From Ciceribacter thiooxidans (lineage in GTDB: Bacteria; Pseudomonadota; Alphaproteobacteria; Rhizobiales; Rhizobiaceae), in contig NZ_CP059896.1 of the NCBI RefSeq assembly GCF_014126615.1, forward strand, positions 754,501 to 818,500: 64,000 nt of DNA, in the 5' to 3' direction. This document shows positions 28,565-37,147 of this stretch, piece by piece. The first letter of the stretch is position 1. Each line of letters begins with the position of its first letter. The notes beneath the pieces are model-generated. The model worked only from the letters and a program-made list of their open reading frames with translations. It was not told the origin of the DNA and did no database searches. Made by a program: the position numbers and the translations under genes.

Positions 28565-29680
28565 ATGAAGAAGCTTCTTCTTTCTGCTGTTGCGCTGACG
28601 GCCATGATGGCCTACGGCGGCAGCGCCTGGGCCGAAGTGCTCGTCGGCGTCGGCGGTCCGCTGACGGGTCCGAACGCCGCTTTCGGTGCTCAGCTCCAGA
28701 AGGGTGCGGAACAGGCTGCAGCCGACATCAACGCTGCCGGCGGCATGAACGGCGAGCAGATCAAGATCGTTCTCGGCGACGACGTTTCCGACGCCAAGCA
28801 GGGCGTTTCGGTTGCCAACAAGTTCGTCGCTGACGGCGTCAAGTTCGTTATCGGCCACTTCAACTCCGGCGTTTCGATCCCTGCTTCGGAAGTCTACGCC
28901 GAAAACGGCCTCCTGCAGATCACCCCGGCATCCACCAACCCGCAGTACACCGAACGCGGCATGTGGAACACCTTCCGTACCTGCGGTCGTGACGACCAGC
29001 AGGGCGCGGTAGCCGGTGCCTACATCGCCGAGAAGTTCAAGGACGGCAAGGTCGCGGTCGTTCACGACAAGACCCCGTATGGCCAGGGCCTCGCCGACGA
29101 AACCAAGAAGGCGATGAACGCTGCCGGCGTCACCGAAGTCCTGTACGAAGGCATCACGCCCGGCGACAAGGACTATTCGGCTCTGATCGCGAAGATGAAG
29201 GAAGCCGGCGTCACCGTCGTCTACTTCGGCGGTCTGCACACCGAATTCGGCCTGATCGAGCGCCAGGCTGCCGACCAGGGCCTGAAGGCTGCCTTCATGT
29301 CGGGTGACGGTATCGTGTCGAACGAACTCGCTTCGATCGCCGGCGACGCCGTCAACGGCACGCTGATGACCTTCGCTCCGGATCCGCGCAAGAACCCGGC
29401 TGCCAAGGACCTGGTCGAGAAGTTCCGCGCTGGCGGCTTCGAACCGGAAGCCTACACGCTCTACTCCTATGCAGCTCTGCAGGTGATCGCCGAAGCGGCC
29501 AAGAAGGTCGGCTCCAACGATCCGGAAGCCATCGCCACCGCGATGAAGGAGCAGGGCCCGTACGCAACCGTCATCGGCGAACTCGGCTTCGATGCCAAGG
29601 GCGACATCACGCGTCCGGACTACGTCATGTACACCTGGAAGAAGGGCGAGGACGGCAAGTACTCGTACTTCCAAGACTAA
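28565..29680 (+). CDS. Branched-chain amino acid ABC transporter substrate-binding protein
   Basis: This is a 371-residue periplasmic binding protein (Leu/Ile/Val-binding, type I fold). It has a signal peptide (residues 1-23, ending in SAWAE) and the ligand-site segments [40 protein letters not shown] and [15 protein letters not shown] lies before the ATG. Codon use is visibly more biased than in neighbours, in keeping with high expression of binding proteins. It closes the liv operon and is followed by a strong terminator. Confidence 0.93.
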   Translation: MKKLLLSAVALTAMMAYGGSAWAEVLVGVGGPLTGPNAAFGAQLQKGAEQAAADINAAGGMNGEQIKIVLGDDVSDAKQGVSVANKFVADGVKFVIGHFNSGVSIPASEVYAENGLLQITPASTNPQYTERGMWNTFRTCGRDDQQGAVAGAYIAEKFKDGKVAVVHDKTPYGQGLADETKKAMNAAGVTEVLYEGITPGDKDYSALIAKMKEAGVTVVYFGGLHTEFGLIERQAADQGLKAAFMSGDGIVSNELASIAGDAVNGTLMTFAPDPRKNPAAKDLVEKFRAGGFEPEAYTLYSYAALQVIAEAAKKVGSNDPEAIATAMKEQGPYATVIGELGFDAKGDITRPDYVMYTWKKGEDGKYSYFQD

Positions 29681-29703
29681 TTCTATCCCTCACCGGATTG
29701 ACG

Positions 29704-29730
29704 GAAAGCCCGGCCTCGTGCCGGGCTTTC
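29704..29730 (+). terminator. Intrinsic terminator of the liv operon
   Basis: A perfect 11-bp stem GAAAGCCCGGC / GCCGGGCTTTC with a five-base loop lies 23 bases after the stop. The T-rich tail is short (TGCGTTT). Confidence 0.75.
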
Positions 29731-29744
29731 TGCGTTTGGGGAGC

Positions 29745-29786
29745 GAATAGGGAATAGGGAATAGGGAATAGGGAATAGGGAATAGG
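29745..29786. repeat. Tandem repeat, 7-bp unit GAATAGG x6
   Basis: Six perfect head-to-tail copies of GAATAGG lie between the liv operon terminator and the NarL-type regulator gene. Such short-unit arrays vary in copy number by slippage. No gene overlaps it. Confidence 0.95.
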
Positions 29787-29863
29787 GAGTGTACTCTCGG
29801 GGCCGTTGACGCGGGGCGAGCCAGGATCTCGGCTACTCGCTATTCGCCCACTGCCTATCCGGC

Positions 29864-30784
29864 TTACGCCTCGTGCAGCACGTTCGCTGCCTTGACTGCG
29901 GCGGAGGCGCGGTTCTCGACGCCGAGCTTCACGTAGATCTGCTCGAGATGCTTGTTGACGGTTCGGGCGGACAGGCCGAGAATTTCGCCGATGTCGCGGT
30001 TGGACTTGCCCTTGGCGATCCAGGCGAGAACCTCGGATTCGCGTGCGGTCAGGCCGAAGGTGCGGCGCAGGGCCTCGTCGCTGTTCTTCGCGCCGGCCGT
30101 CAGGCGGAAGAGATACTCGTCGGGTCCGATCACGCCGAGAAACGCAAAGTGCAGCAAGGCGTCGCCGGCCGGCGGATACGAAAAGGCGGCTTCCCCGCCC
30201 TGACCCTGCTTCCCGCGGACTGTCATCCATGCGGCAACGGCGGGTGCCACGAGATCGGCACCGTCGTCGCGGCCGGTCGCCTCGCGGATCAGCCGGGAGG
30301 CTTGTGGTGTCGACCAGCGGATGCCGCCGTCGGCGCGGAAGGCCACGAGATGGCGACCGGTGGCGTCGAGCGCCACGCGGGCGCTGCGGGCCGAGCGGGC
30401 GTTGGCGAGATGCACCCGGATGCGGGCGCGCAGCTCGTCGATGTTGATCGGCTTCGTCAGGTAATCGACGCCGCCCGATTCCAGCGCGTGCACGACGTGC
30501 TCTGTTTCGGTGAGGCCCGTCATGAAGATCACCGGCACCTGCGCTACGGCCGGGTCGGCCTTCAGCCTGCGGCAGGTCTCGAAACCGTCCATCGTGGGCA
30601 TCACCGCGTCGAGAAGAATCAGGTCGGGGCTGATGCGTCCGACGATCGCGAGTGCCGCCTGCCCGGAGGTCGCGATCAGCACCGAGAAGCCGGATTGCTC
30701 CAGCGCTTCCGTGAGGAAGCCGAGCGCCTCCGGGCTGTCGTCGACGAGCAGCACGATGTCGCGGGGTTGGAGCGCGTCAGCCAC
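29864..30784 (-). CDS. NarL/LuxR-type response regulator paired with permease-kinase
   Basis: This is a 306-residue DNA-binding response regulator. Residues 8-122 are a receiver domain with Asp59 (LILLDAVMPTMDGFETC) and Lys111 (YLTKPIN). Residues 135-230 form an unassigned middle region. Residues 240-303 are a LuxR-type helix-turn-helix (GLTARESEVLAWIAKGKSNR, then SARTVNKHLEQIYVKLGVEN). The start is a GTG inside the last codons of the sensor kinase gene, an 8-base overlap, with GGAAAGGG upstream. The pair is therefore translationally coupled and almost surely one two-component system. Targets are unknown; the nearby urt/ure genes are the best guess. Confidence 0.85.
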   Translation of the reverse strand: MADALQPRDIVLLVDDSPEALGFLTEALEQSGFSVLIATSGQAALAIVGRISPDLILLDAVMPTMDGFETCRRLKADPAVAQVPVIFMTGLTETEHVVHALESGGVDYLTKPINIDELRARIRVHLANARSARSARVALDATGRHLVAFRADGGIRWSTPQASRLIREATGRDDGADLVAPAVAAWMTVRGKQGQGGEAAFSYPPAGDALLHFAFLGVIGPDEYLFRLTAGAKNSDEALRRTFGLTARESEVLAWIAKGKSNRDIGEILGLSARTVNKHLEQIYVKLGVENRASAAVKAANVLHEA

Positions 30785-33700
30785 GGGTTTCGACCCTTTC
30801 CGTCTCGTAGGTCTTCAGGAGAGCGAGATAGCCCGGAATGTCGAAGGACTGCACATGGACGCGGAGCGCCTCGGTGAAGGCGAGATGGTCCGGGTCCGCG
30901 CCGATCTCGCCGAGCTTTGCCTCTATGCCGCGGATATAGCCGATCTCTCCGAGCCGAACGAGTTCATCAATGTGACCGGCGGCAGGGGGCTTCGGCCTTT
31001 CCGGCGCACCGGTCTTTCGCGTCGTAACCTGCTCGTCGGCATAGGTCCAGTCGAGGCCGAGATACTTCGCGAGCTTGTCGCGCAGCCGGCGCACGTCGAC
31101 CGGCTTGGCGATCGTGTCGTTATGGGCGTCGCTGCCGCCGTTCGATACGGAGCCGTCGCCGATATTGGCGGAGAGCATCAGGATCGGGGCGCTCTGTCCT
31201 GCCTCCCGCAACCGCTCCACGAGCTGCCAGCCGTTCATGCCGGGCATGGAAATGTCGACGAGAAAGAGGTCGGCCTTGACCCCCTCGATCAGGGTCAGGC
31301 ATTCCGGCCCGCCGGCGGCAGTCAGCACCACGAAGTCGAGCGGCGCCAGCACCTCGCGCATCAAGTCGCGGTGGTCCTCGTTGTCGTCGACGACGACGAT
31401 GGTTCGGCGCGGTCCGGTATAGGAGACGATCTTCCGCTCGGGCGCCGGCGCGGTGTTCGGCCGGTCGACGGCCGAAAGCATCAGTCGCACGCGGAAGGTC
31501 GATCCTTTGTCGCGCTCGCTCAAGACGCCGATCTCACCGCCGAGCGTATTGGTGAGCAGCTTGGTGATCGTCAGGCCGAGGCCGAGGCCGGGGAGGGGGC
31601 GGACATTGTCGGCCTCGCCGCGCTGGAAAGGCTCGAAGATCCGCGTGAGTTCCTTCTCGGCGATGCCTCGCCCGGTATCGGAAACCGTGAAGGTCGCGAC
31701 CTGGCTGCGGTAGTCGACCTTGAAGCTGACGCTGCCGCGGTCGGTGAACTTGATCGCGTTCGAGAGCAGGTTGACGAGGATCTGGCGCAGCCGCTTCTCG
31801 TCGGTGCGGACATATTGCGGCAGGCCGCGGGCGCGCTCGTGGACGAAGGCGAGCCCCTTGGCCTCCGCCTGCGGGCGGAACATGTCGGTGATCTGGTCGA
31901 GGAAGTCCTGGATGTCGAGTTCGTTGGAATAGACCTGCAGGCGGCCGGCCTCGATCTTGGAGATGTCGAGGAGACCGTCGATGAGGCCGGAGAGGTGATC
32001 GGCGGAACGGCGGATGACTCGAATAGCGGATTGCCGCTTCGGCGGGATCGTCTCGTCGCGCTCGAGGATCTGCGCGTAGCCGAGCACCGCGTTGAGCGGC
32101 GTGCGCAATTCGTGGGAGAGGCCGACGACATAGCGGCTCTTGGCGCGGTTGGCGGCTTCCGCCGTCTCCTTCGCCGACTGCAGGGCGGCGTCGGTCTTCC
32201 GGTGGGCGGCGATCTCCTTCAGCAGCAGCGTGTTCTGGCGGGAGGATTCCTCCTCGGCCACGACCCGGCTGTCATGGGCGAGCACGTAGAACCAGCTTGC
32301 GACGCCGGCAATCACCGAGAAGACGAAGAAGACGATCAGCGCCGTGCGGTCGACGACGGCCGCGGTCTGCGGCGACGCCGCGCCGACCTGATGGGCGATG
32401 AGCGTCAGGATGGCGCCGATGCCGGTGATCGCGACGACGGCGGTCATGGCGTAGCGGCCGAGCCGCGTCGAAAGCCTCGTGATGATGCCCTCCGGCAGAA
32501 ACGAGCGGGCGACGGCCGCGGTCTGCGCGTCGAGCCGTGCATGCGGCTTGCAGATGTCGTGGCAGCGGCTGTCGAGCGAGCAGCAAAGCGAGCAGACGGG
32601 GGCGGCGTAAGCCGGGCACCACGCCATGTCCTCGGGCTCGAAGGGATGCTCGCAGATGGAGCAGGTGATTGCGGTCAGGTTCTTCCAGGCCTGCCGCGGC
32701 TTGCGCGCAAGATAGTACTTGCCGCCCGTCGCCCAGGCGATCAGCGGCGCGATCACGAAGGCGACGAGCGTCACATAGGTGGCGAGCGAGGCCATCAGCG
32801 GGCCGAACAGCCCGAAATGTGCGGCAAGGGCGAGACCGCCCGAAGCGAGGAGCGTGCCGAGCCCGACCGGATTGACGTCGTAGAGGTGGGCGCGCTTGAA
32901 CTCGATGCCGGGGGGCGCAAGCCCGAGCGGCTTGTTGACGAAGAGATCGGCGGAGACGGTGCAGAGCCAGGACATGGCGACGATCGAGAAGATCCCGAGC
33001 GTCTCTTCCAGCAGCCGGTAGATGCCGAGCTCCATGAGCAAGAGCGCGATGGCGACGTTGAACACCAGCCAGACGACGCGGCCGGGATGGCTGTGGGTGA
33101 GGCGGGAGAAGAAATTCGACCAGGCGAGCGAGCCGGCATAGGCGTTCATCACGTTGATCTTCAGCTGGGAAACCACAACGAAGCCGGCCATCAGCAGCAG
33201 GGCGGCGGTGTGGTTCGGGATCATGTAGCCGAAGGCCGTCACGTACATGCGCGCCGGGTCGGCGGCTTCACCCACCGGAACGCCGGTCGAGAGCGTCAGC
33301 ACGGCGAGGAAGGAGCCCGCCAGAAGCTTCGGCACGCCGAGGACGACCCAGCCGGCGCCGGCGAGGAAGACGGCGATGCGATGATGAAGCCGGCGCCCGC
33401 CCTCCGGTGGCAAGAACCGCAGGAAGTCGACCTGCTCGCCGATCTGCGGCATCAGCGCCAGGATGACGGCGGAGGCCGCGCCGAAATCGACGAGATCGAA
33501 GGGGGCGGTCTCGCCCATGGCGGCGGCCGGATGGCCGATGCCGGCGAAGGCTCGCCAGAGATCGATCTTCTGCCAGTCGAGGGCCGCAATGAAGATGAAG
33601 GGCAGGATGTTGAGGACGATCCAGAACGGCTGCGTGACCAGCTGGAACTTGGAGATCAGCCGGACGCCGTAGGTGACGAGCGGGATGACGACGGCCGCCG

Positions 33701-34166
33701 AGACGATGTAGCCGATCCATGGCGGAACGCCGAAGGCAAGGTCGAGCGCCCCGGTCATGATCGATGCCTCGATGGCGAAGAGCATGAAGGTGAAGCTCGC
33801 ATAGATCAGCGAGGTGATGGTCGAGCCGATATAGCCGAAGCCGGCGCCGCGGGTCAGGAGGTCGATGTCGACGCCGTGGCGGATGGCGTAGCGGGTGATC
33901 GGCACGCCGACGAGCAGCATGACCACTGCCGCCGCCAGGATCGCGAGACTTGCGTTGGTCGTGCCGTAGGAAAGCGTGATGGTGCCGCCGATTGCCTCCA
34001 GCGCCAGGAAGGAGATGGCACCGATCGCCGTCTGCGAGATGCGCGAGGATGAAAAGCGCCGCGCACCCTTCGCCGTGAAGCGAAGCGCATAGTCTTCGAG
34101 CGTCTGGTCGGCAACCCAGCGGTTGTACTCGCGACGGACGGGGATGATGCGTTGGCGTGCGGCCAT
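30777..34166 (-). CDS. NCS1 permease-histidine kinase-receiver fusion sensor
   Basis: This is a 1129-residue hybrid sensor. Residues 10-490 form an NCS1/CodB-like permease domain with about twelve hydrophobic helices (NRWVADQTLEDYALRFTA start). Residues 502-539 hold eight cysteines in a CxxC...C...CxxCC...C...C arrangement, likely a zinc module. Two more helices follow (about 571-592 and 608-630), then a HisKA/HATPase kinase with His685 (GLSHELRTPLNAVLGYAQI), an N-box near residue 804 and DTGRGI. Residues 922-1035 are a receiver with Asp971 and Lys1021. The C-terminal 80 residues look helical. It overlaps the NarL-type regulator gene. A transporter-type sensor for a small nitrogen compound is inferred from the fold and from urtABCDE nearby. 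Confidence 0.88.
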   Translation of the reverse strand: MAARQRIIPVRREYNRWVADQTLEDYALRFTAKGARRFSSSRISQTAIGAISFLALEAIGGTITLSYGTTNASLAILAAAVVMLLVGVPITRYAIRHGVDIDLLTRGAGFGYIGSTITSLIYASFTFMLFAIEASIMTGALDLAFGVPPWIGYIVSAAVVIPLVTYGVRLISKFQLVTQPFWIVLNILPFIFIAALDWQKIDLWRAFAGIGHPAAAMGETAPFDLVDFGAASAVILALMPQIGEQVDFLRFLPPEGGRRLHHRIAVFLAGAGWVVLGVPKLLAGSFLAVLTLSTGVPVGEAADPARMYVTAFGYMIPNHTAALLLMAGFVVVSQLKINVMNAYAGSLAWSNFFSRLTHSHPGRVVWLVFNVAIALLLMELGIYRLLEETLGIFSIVAMSWLCTVSADLFVNKPLGLAPPGIEFKRAHLYDVNPVGLGTLLASGGLALAAHFGLFGPLMASLATYVTLVAFVIAPLIAWATGGKYYLARKPRQAWKNLTAITCSICEHPFEPEDMAWCPAYAAPVCSLCCSLDSRCHDICKPHARLDAQTAAVARSFLPEGIITRLSTRLGRYAMTAVVAITGIGAILTLIAHQVGAASPQTAAVVDRTALIVFFVFSVIAGVASWFYVLAHDSRVVAEEESSRQNTLLLKEIAAHRKTDAALQSAKETAEAANRAKSRYVVGLSHELRTPLNAVLGYAQILERDETIPPKRQSAIRVIRRSADHLSGLIDGLLDISKIEAGRLQVYSNELDIQDFLDQITDMFRPQAEAKGLAFVHERARGLPQYVRTDEKRLRQILVNLLSNAIKFTDRGSVSFKVDYRSQVATFTVSDTGRGIAEKELTRIFEPFQRGEADNVRPLPGLGLGLTITKLLTNTLGGEIGVLSERDKGSTFRVRLMLSAVDRPNTAPAPERKIVSYTGPRRTIVVVDDNEDHRDLMREVLAPLDFVVLTAAGGPECLTLIEGVKADLFLVDISMPGMNGWQLVERLREAGQSAPILMLSANIGDGSVSNGGSDAHNDTIAKPVDVRRLRDKLAKYLGLDWTYADEQVTTRKTGAPERPKPPAAGHIDELVRLGEIGYIRGIEAKLGEIGADPDHLAFTEALRVHVQSFDIPGYLALLKTYETERVETRG

Positions 34167-34345
34167 GCCTAAAAACTGGCGCCTTCTTCAAAATGACTAT
34201 TCTCTGTGCATTTTCATGGGATTTGCGCAAATGGCAAGGGCGATTTGCCGGACGGCGTTTCGCAGAACGCCGCTCTCTGCCCTCGCTATGCGGAAGGCGA
34301 ACGTGCGGGGAGGCACCGGTTATCGCCGTTTTCTGCGCAAAACCT

Positions 34346-34384
34346 ACCGGCCGGCGAAATTCTCCTTTCGAGACGTCGGCCGGT
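34346..34384 (+). other. Inverted repeat in the leader of the TerC gene
   Basis: Perfect 8-bp arms ACCGGCCG and CGGCCGGT are separated by 23 bases, about 50 bases before the TerC start. TerC genes are often controlled by the yybP-ykoY manganese riboswitch, but the conserved core of that class is not clearly visible here, so I leave this as an unnamed structure. Confidence 0.35.
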
Positions 34385-34432
34385 CCGATAAGCGAAGGAT
34401 ACGTGCAATCTCAGCGGAATGGGTCGTCCGGG

Positions 34433-35068
34433 ATGATGGAGCTCTTTACGACAGCCGGAATGGCGGCATTTTTCGAAGTCGTGGCCATCGATCTCGTGCT
34501 GGCGGGAGACAATGCGATCGTGATCGGCCTGGCGGCCGCGGGGCTCCCCGCCGAGCAGCGGCGAAAGGCGATCCTCGTTGGAATTCTCGCCGCCACCGTG
34601 CTGCGCATCACCTTCGCGACGGCGACCGCCTTCCTGCTGACCATTGTCGGGTTGCAGCTTCTCGGCGGGCTGATGCTCGCCTGGGTCTGCTGGAAGATGT
34701 GGACGGAACTGCGCAGTGCCGCGCACGAACCGCACAAGCAGGGCGAGACCGACGATACCGAGCTGACGATAAAGGAAAAGACGTTCCTGCTGGCGGCGAC
34801 CGAAATCGTCGTCGCCGACGTCTCGATGTCGCTGGACAACGTGCTTGCGGTCGCCGGTGCGGCCAAGGAGCACATGATCATCCTTGCTTTCGGCCTGATC
34901 CTGTCGATCACGCTGATGGGGCTTGCCGCCAACCTCGTCGCGAGCCTGCTGCACCGCCACCGCTGGATCGCCTATGTCGGCCTAGGCGTCATCAGCTACG
35001 TGACGGTCAGCATGATCTATCACGGGTTCCTTGAAGTCTGGCCGGCGGTTCTCGGCTATCTCGGCTGA
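34433..35068 (+). CDS. TerC family integral membrane protein
   Basis: This is a 211-residue membrane protein with about seven helices and the two TerC metal-site motifs VVAIDLVLAGDNAIVIG and IVVADVSMSLDNVLAVAG, each containing the conserved acidic and Asn residues within a helix. TerC/YjbE-type proteins export or handle metals such as manganese. The start is one of two adjacent ATGs (34433/34436); upstream in-frame sequence is unlikely to be coding. It is divergent from the sensor kinase and not obviously related to urea use. Confidence 0.82.
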   Translation: MMELFTTAGMAAFFEVVAIDLVLAGDNAIVIGLAAAGLPAEQRRKAILVGILAATVLRITFATATAFLLTIVGLQLLGGLMLAWVCWKMWTELRSAAHEPHKQGETDDTELTIKEKTFLLAATEIVVADVSMSLDNVLAVAGAAKEHMIILAFGLILSITLMGLAANLVASLLHRHRWIAYVGLGVISYVTVSMIYHGFLEVWPAVLGYLG

Positions 35069-35427
35069 GCATCTCACGCCGCCGCAATCCCCATGATGCT
35101 CGCGCCGACGAAAGGCAACCGGCGTCGCTTGCGGTGCGAGCGGGCCTTTCCCCGTCAGCTTTCTGTCAGTGTCCTCCTGCTAGAACTCTCTTCATCGCGA
35201 AACGAACCGAAGGCGTTCCGCGATGATTGGGGGAGGATGAAAGTGGCCGTTGTCGAAAGCAGGACGTTCAGGTCCGTCCGCTGTGCTGCCGACCTGACCG
35301 GTGTCTTTCCCTGATTTTGCCGCCTGCTGTCCCGTCGCCGAGCCATCGCCAGGGAACGTTTCGCTCAGCCGCCGCAACGAGCGACATCCCCATTTGCGCT
35401 CTGTTGACGCCGCACACAAGCGAGCAA

Positions 35428-35461
35428 GGGGCCGTCACATTCCCTGAAATGTGACGGCCCC
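35428..35461. promoter_or_regulatory. Perfect 14-bp inverted repeat upstream of urtA
   Basis: The arms GGGGCCGTCACATT and AATGTGACGGCCCC flank a six-base loop, 156 bases upstream of urtA. There is no T run, so a leader structure or operator is more likely than a simple terminator. The gap 35069-35616 between the TerC gene and urtA holds no gene I can support. Confidence 0.5.
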
Positions 35462-35503
35462 ACCTTCGTCGCCGCGATCCAGTGGCGCAAGCTTTCCCCC
35501 TCG

Positions 35504-35525
35504 ACATACGTCAAACGACGTATGT
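35504..35525. promoter_or_regulatory. Perfect 9-4-9 palindrome upstream of urtA, candidate operator
   Basis: ACATACGTC-AAAC-GACGTATGT lies 92 bases upstream of the urtA ATG. Its size and symmetry suit a dimeric helix-turn-helix regulator. The NarL-type regulator encoded nearby is the natural candidate. I did not find a convincing -24/-12 sigma-54 promoter in this gap. Confidence 0.5.
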
Positions 35526-35616
35526 GGTTTTGCACTGCAGCAGCCGATAGTTCCCCCAGCAACGGCGAAGGCCCAGACGGCCCGGTTGCGGAACTGACAA
35601 AGAGGGGAACAATCAG

Positions 35617-36906
35617 ATGAGACTGAAGGCACATCTTTGCGGCGCGCTCGCCGCCGCCATGCTGTCGACGACGGCGTTCACCGCCGCCTTCGCCGCCGAT
35701 GACACGATCAAGATCGGCGTCCTGCATTCGCTGTCCGGTACCATGGCGATCTCGGAAACGACGCTCAAGGACGCCATGCTGATGCTCGTCGACGAGCAGA
35801 ACAAGAAGGGCGGCGTTCTCGGCAAGAAGCTCGAGGCGGTGGTCGTCGACCCGGCCTCCGACTGGCCGCTGTTTGCCGAAAAGGCCCGCGAACTGATCGA
35901 GAAGGACAAGGTCGCCGCCGTCTTCGGCTGCTGGACTTCGTCGTCGCGCAAGTCCGTCCTGCCTGTCTTCGAAGAGCTGAATTCGATCCTCTTCTACCCC
36001 GTCCAGTACGAGGGTGAAGAATCTTCGCGCAACATCTTCTACACGGGCGCTGCTCCGAACCAGCAGGCCATCCCGGCGGTCGACTATCTGGCCAATGAGG
36101 AAGGCGTCGAGCGCTGGGTGCTCGCCGGCACCGACTACGTCTATCCGCAGACGACCAACAAGATCCTGAAAGCCTATCTGATGTCGAAGGGCGTTGCCGA
36201 AGAAGACATCATGATCAACTATACGCCGTTCGGTCACTCCGACTGGCAGACGATCGTCTCCGACATCAAGAAGTTCGGCTCGGCCGGCAAGAAGACTGCC
36301 GTCGTCTCCACGATCAATGGTGACGCGAACGTTCCCTTCTACAAGGAGCTCGCCAACCAGGGCATCAAGGCCGAGGATATCCCGGTCGTCGCCTTCTCCG
36401 TCGGTGAAGAAGAGCTCGCTGGTCTCGACACCGCACCGCTGGTCGGCCATCTCGCCGCCTGGAACTACTTCGAGTCCGTCGACGCGCCGGTCAATGCCGA
36501 GTTCATCAAGACCTGGCACGCCTTCACCGGCAACGAAAAGCGCGTGACCAACGACCCGATGGAAGCCGCCTATATCGGTTTCAACGCCTGGGTTAAGGCC
36601 GTCGAGGCTGCCGGCACGACCGATACGGACGCCGTTCTCGATAGCATCATCGGCGTTTCCGTTCCGAACCTGTCGGGTGGTACCTCGACCGTCATGCCGA
36701 ACCACCACATCACGAAACCGGTCCTCATCGGTGAAATCCAGGCGGACGGCCAGTTCGAAATCGTGCAGGAGACGCCTGCCGTCGTCGGCGACGAATGGTC
36801 CGACTATCTGCCGGACTCCAAGGATCTGATCTCCGATTGGCGCAAGCCGATGTCCTGCGGCAACTTCAACGTCGCCACGGGCAAGTGCGGCGGCAAGGGC
36901 AGCTGA
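35617..36906 (+). CDS. urtA: Urea ABC transporter substrate-binding protein UrtA
   Basis: UrtA captures urea in the periplasm for the UrtBCDE importer. The 429-residue protein has a signal peptide (residues 1-27, ending AAFAAD) and the UrtA-type sequences IGVLHSLSGTMAISE, FGCWTSSSRKSVLPVFE and FYPVQYEGEESS. Its length exceeds amino-acid binding proteins as usual for UrtA. AGGGGAAC precedes the ATG. A repeat element with strong hairpins follows before urtB and may lower downstream expression relative to urtA. Confidence 0.95.
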   Translation: MRLKAHLCGALAAAMLSTTAFTAAFAADDTIKIGVLHSLSGTMAISETTLKDAMLMLVDEQNKKGGVLGKKLEAVVVDPASDWPLFAEKARELIEKDKVAAVFGCWTSSSRKSVLPVFEELNSILFYPVQYEGEESSRNIFYTGAAPNQQAIPAVDYLANEEGVERWVLAGTDYVYPQTTNKILKAYLMSKGVAEEDIMINYTPFGHSDWQTIVSDIKKFGSAGKKTAVVSTINGDANVPFYKELANQGIKAEDIPVVAFSVGEEELAGLDTAPLVGHLAAWNYFESVDAPVNAEFIKTWHAFTGNEKRVTNDPMEAAYIGFNAWVKAVEAAGTTDTDAVLDSIIGVSVPNLSGGTSTVMPNHHITKPVLIGEIQADGQFEIVQETPAVVGDEWSDYLPDSKDLISDWRKPMSCGNFNVATGKCGGKGS

Positions 36907-36921
36907 TTTCCTCCTTCTAAC

Positions 36922-37110
36922 ACCTCCCCCTTGAGGGGGAGGTCATCGCGCAGCGATGGGTGGGGGTGATGTCTTCAGGGTGTCACCCCACCCCGAACCT
37001 TCGGTTCGACCCTCCCCCTCAAGGGGAGGGTGTTCGCGAACCGCCCACAGCGGAACTACCCCTTCTCCCCGTTCACGGGGAGAAGGTGCCGGCAGGCGGA
37101 TGAGGGGCTT
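36922..37110. repeat. Mosaic palindromic intergenic repeat between urtA and urtB
   Basis: Three GC-rich palindromic modules are joined: CCTCCCCCTTGAGGGGGAGG at the left, a second with CCCTCCCCCTCAAGGGGAGGG, and a third CTTCTCCCCGTTCACGGGGA followed by GAAGGTGCCGGCAGGCGGAT. The same modules occur at 61308-61591 and 63208-63400 in other orders. They form strong RNA hairpins. Confidence 0.85.
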
Positions 37111-37147
37111 TTCGAGCTCCACCGCCCCGCCAACCGGGGACAACAGA

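Noticed and set aside
29745..29786. CRISPR-like array
   Set aside because: The unit is 7 bp with no spacers; it is a simple tandem repeat.
30510..34052. Very long open frame (1180 codons) on the plus strand opposite the sensor kinase
   Set aside because: It is the antisense shadow of the high-GC kinase gene. Its translation is rich in Arg, Gly and Asp and has no domain, while the minus-strand frame has clear kinase motifs.
34180..34432. yybP-ykoY manganese riboswitch before the TerC gene
   Set aside because: The gene context fits, but I could not align the conserved core. Only an 8-bp inverted repeat is certain.
35093..35314. Short open frames between the TerC gene and urtA
   Set aside because: No convincing ribosome sites and no recognisable product; the region has regulatory repeats instead.
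35462..35616. Sigma-54 promoter before urtA
   Set aside because: The nearest candidate (TGGTTTTGCACTGC) has nine rather than ten bases between GG and GC, so it is not a convincing -24/-12 element.
36956..37147. Longer UrtB starting inside the repeat
   Set aside because: The added residues are translated palindromic repeat. The ATG at 37148 gives a normal signal-like N-terminus.
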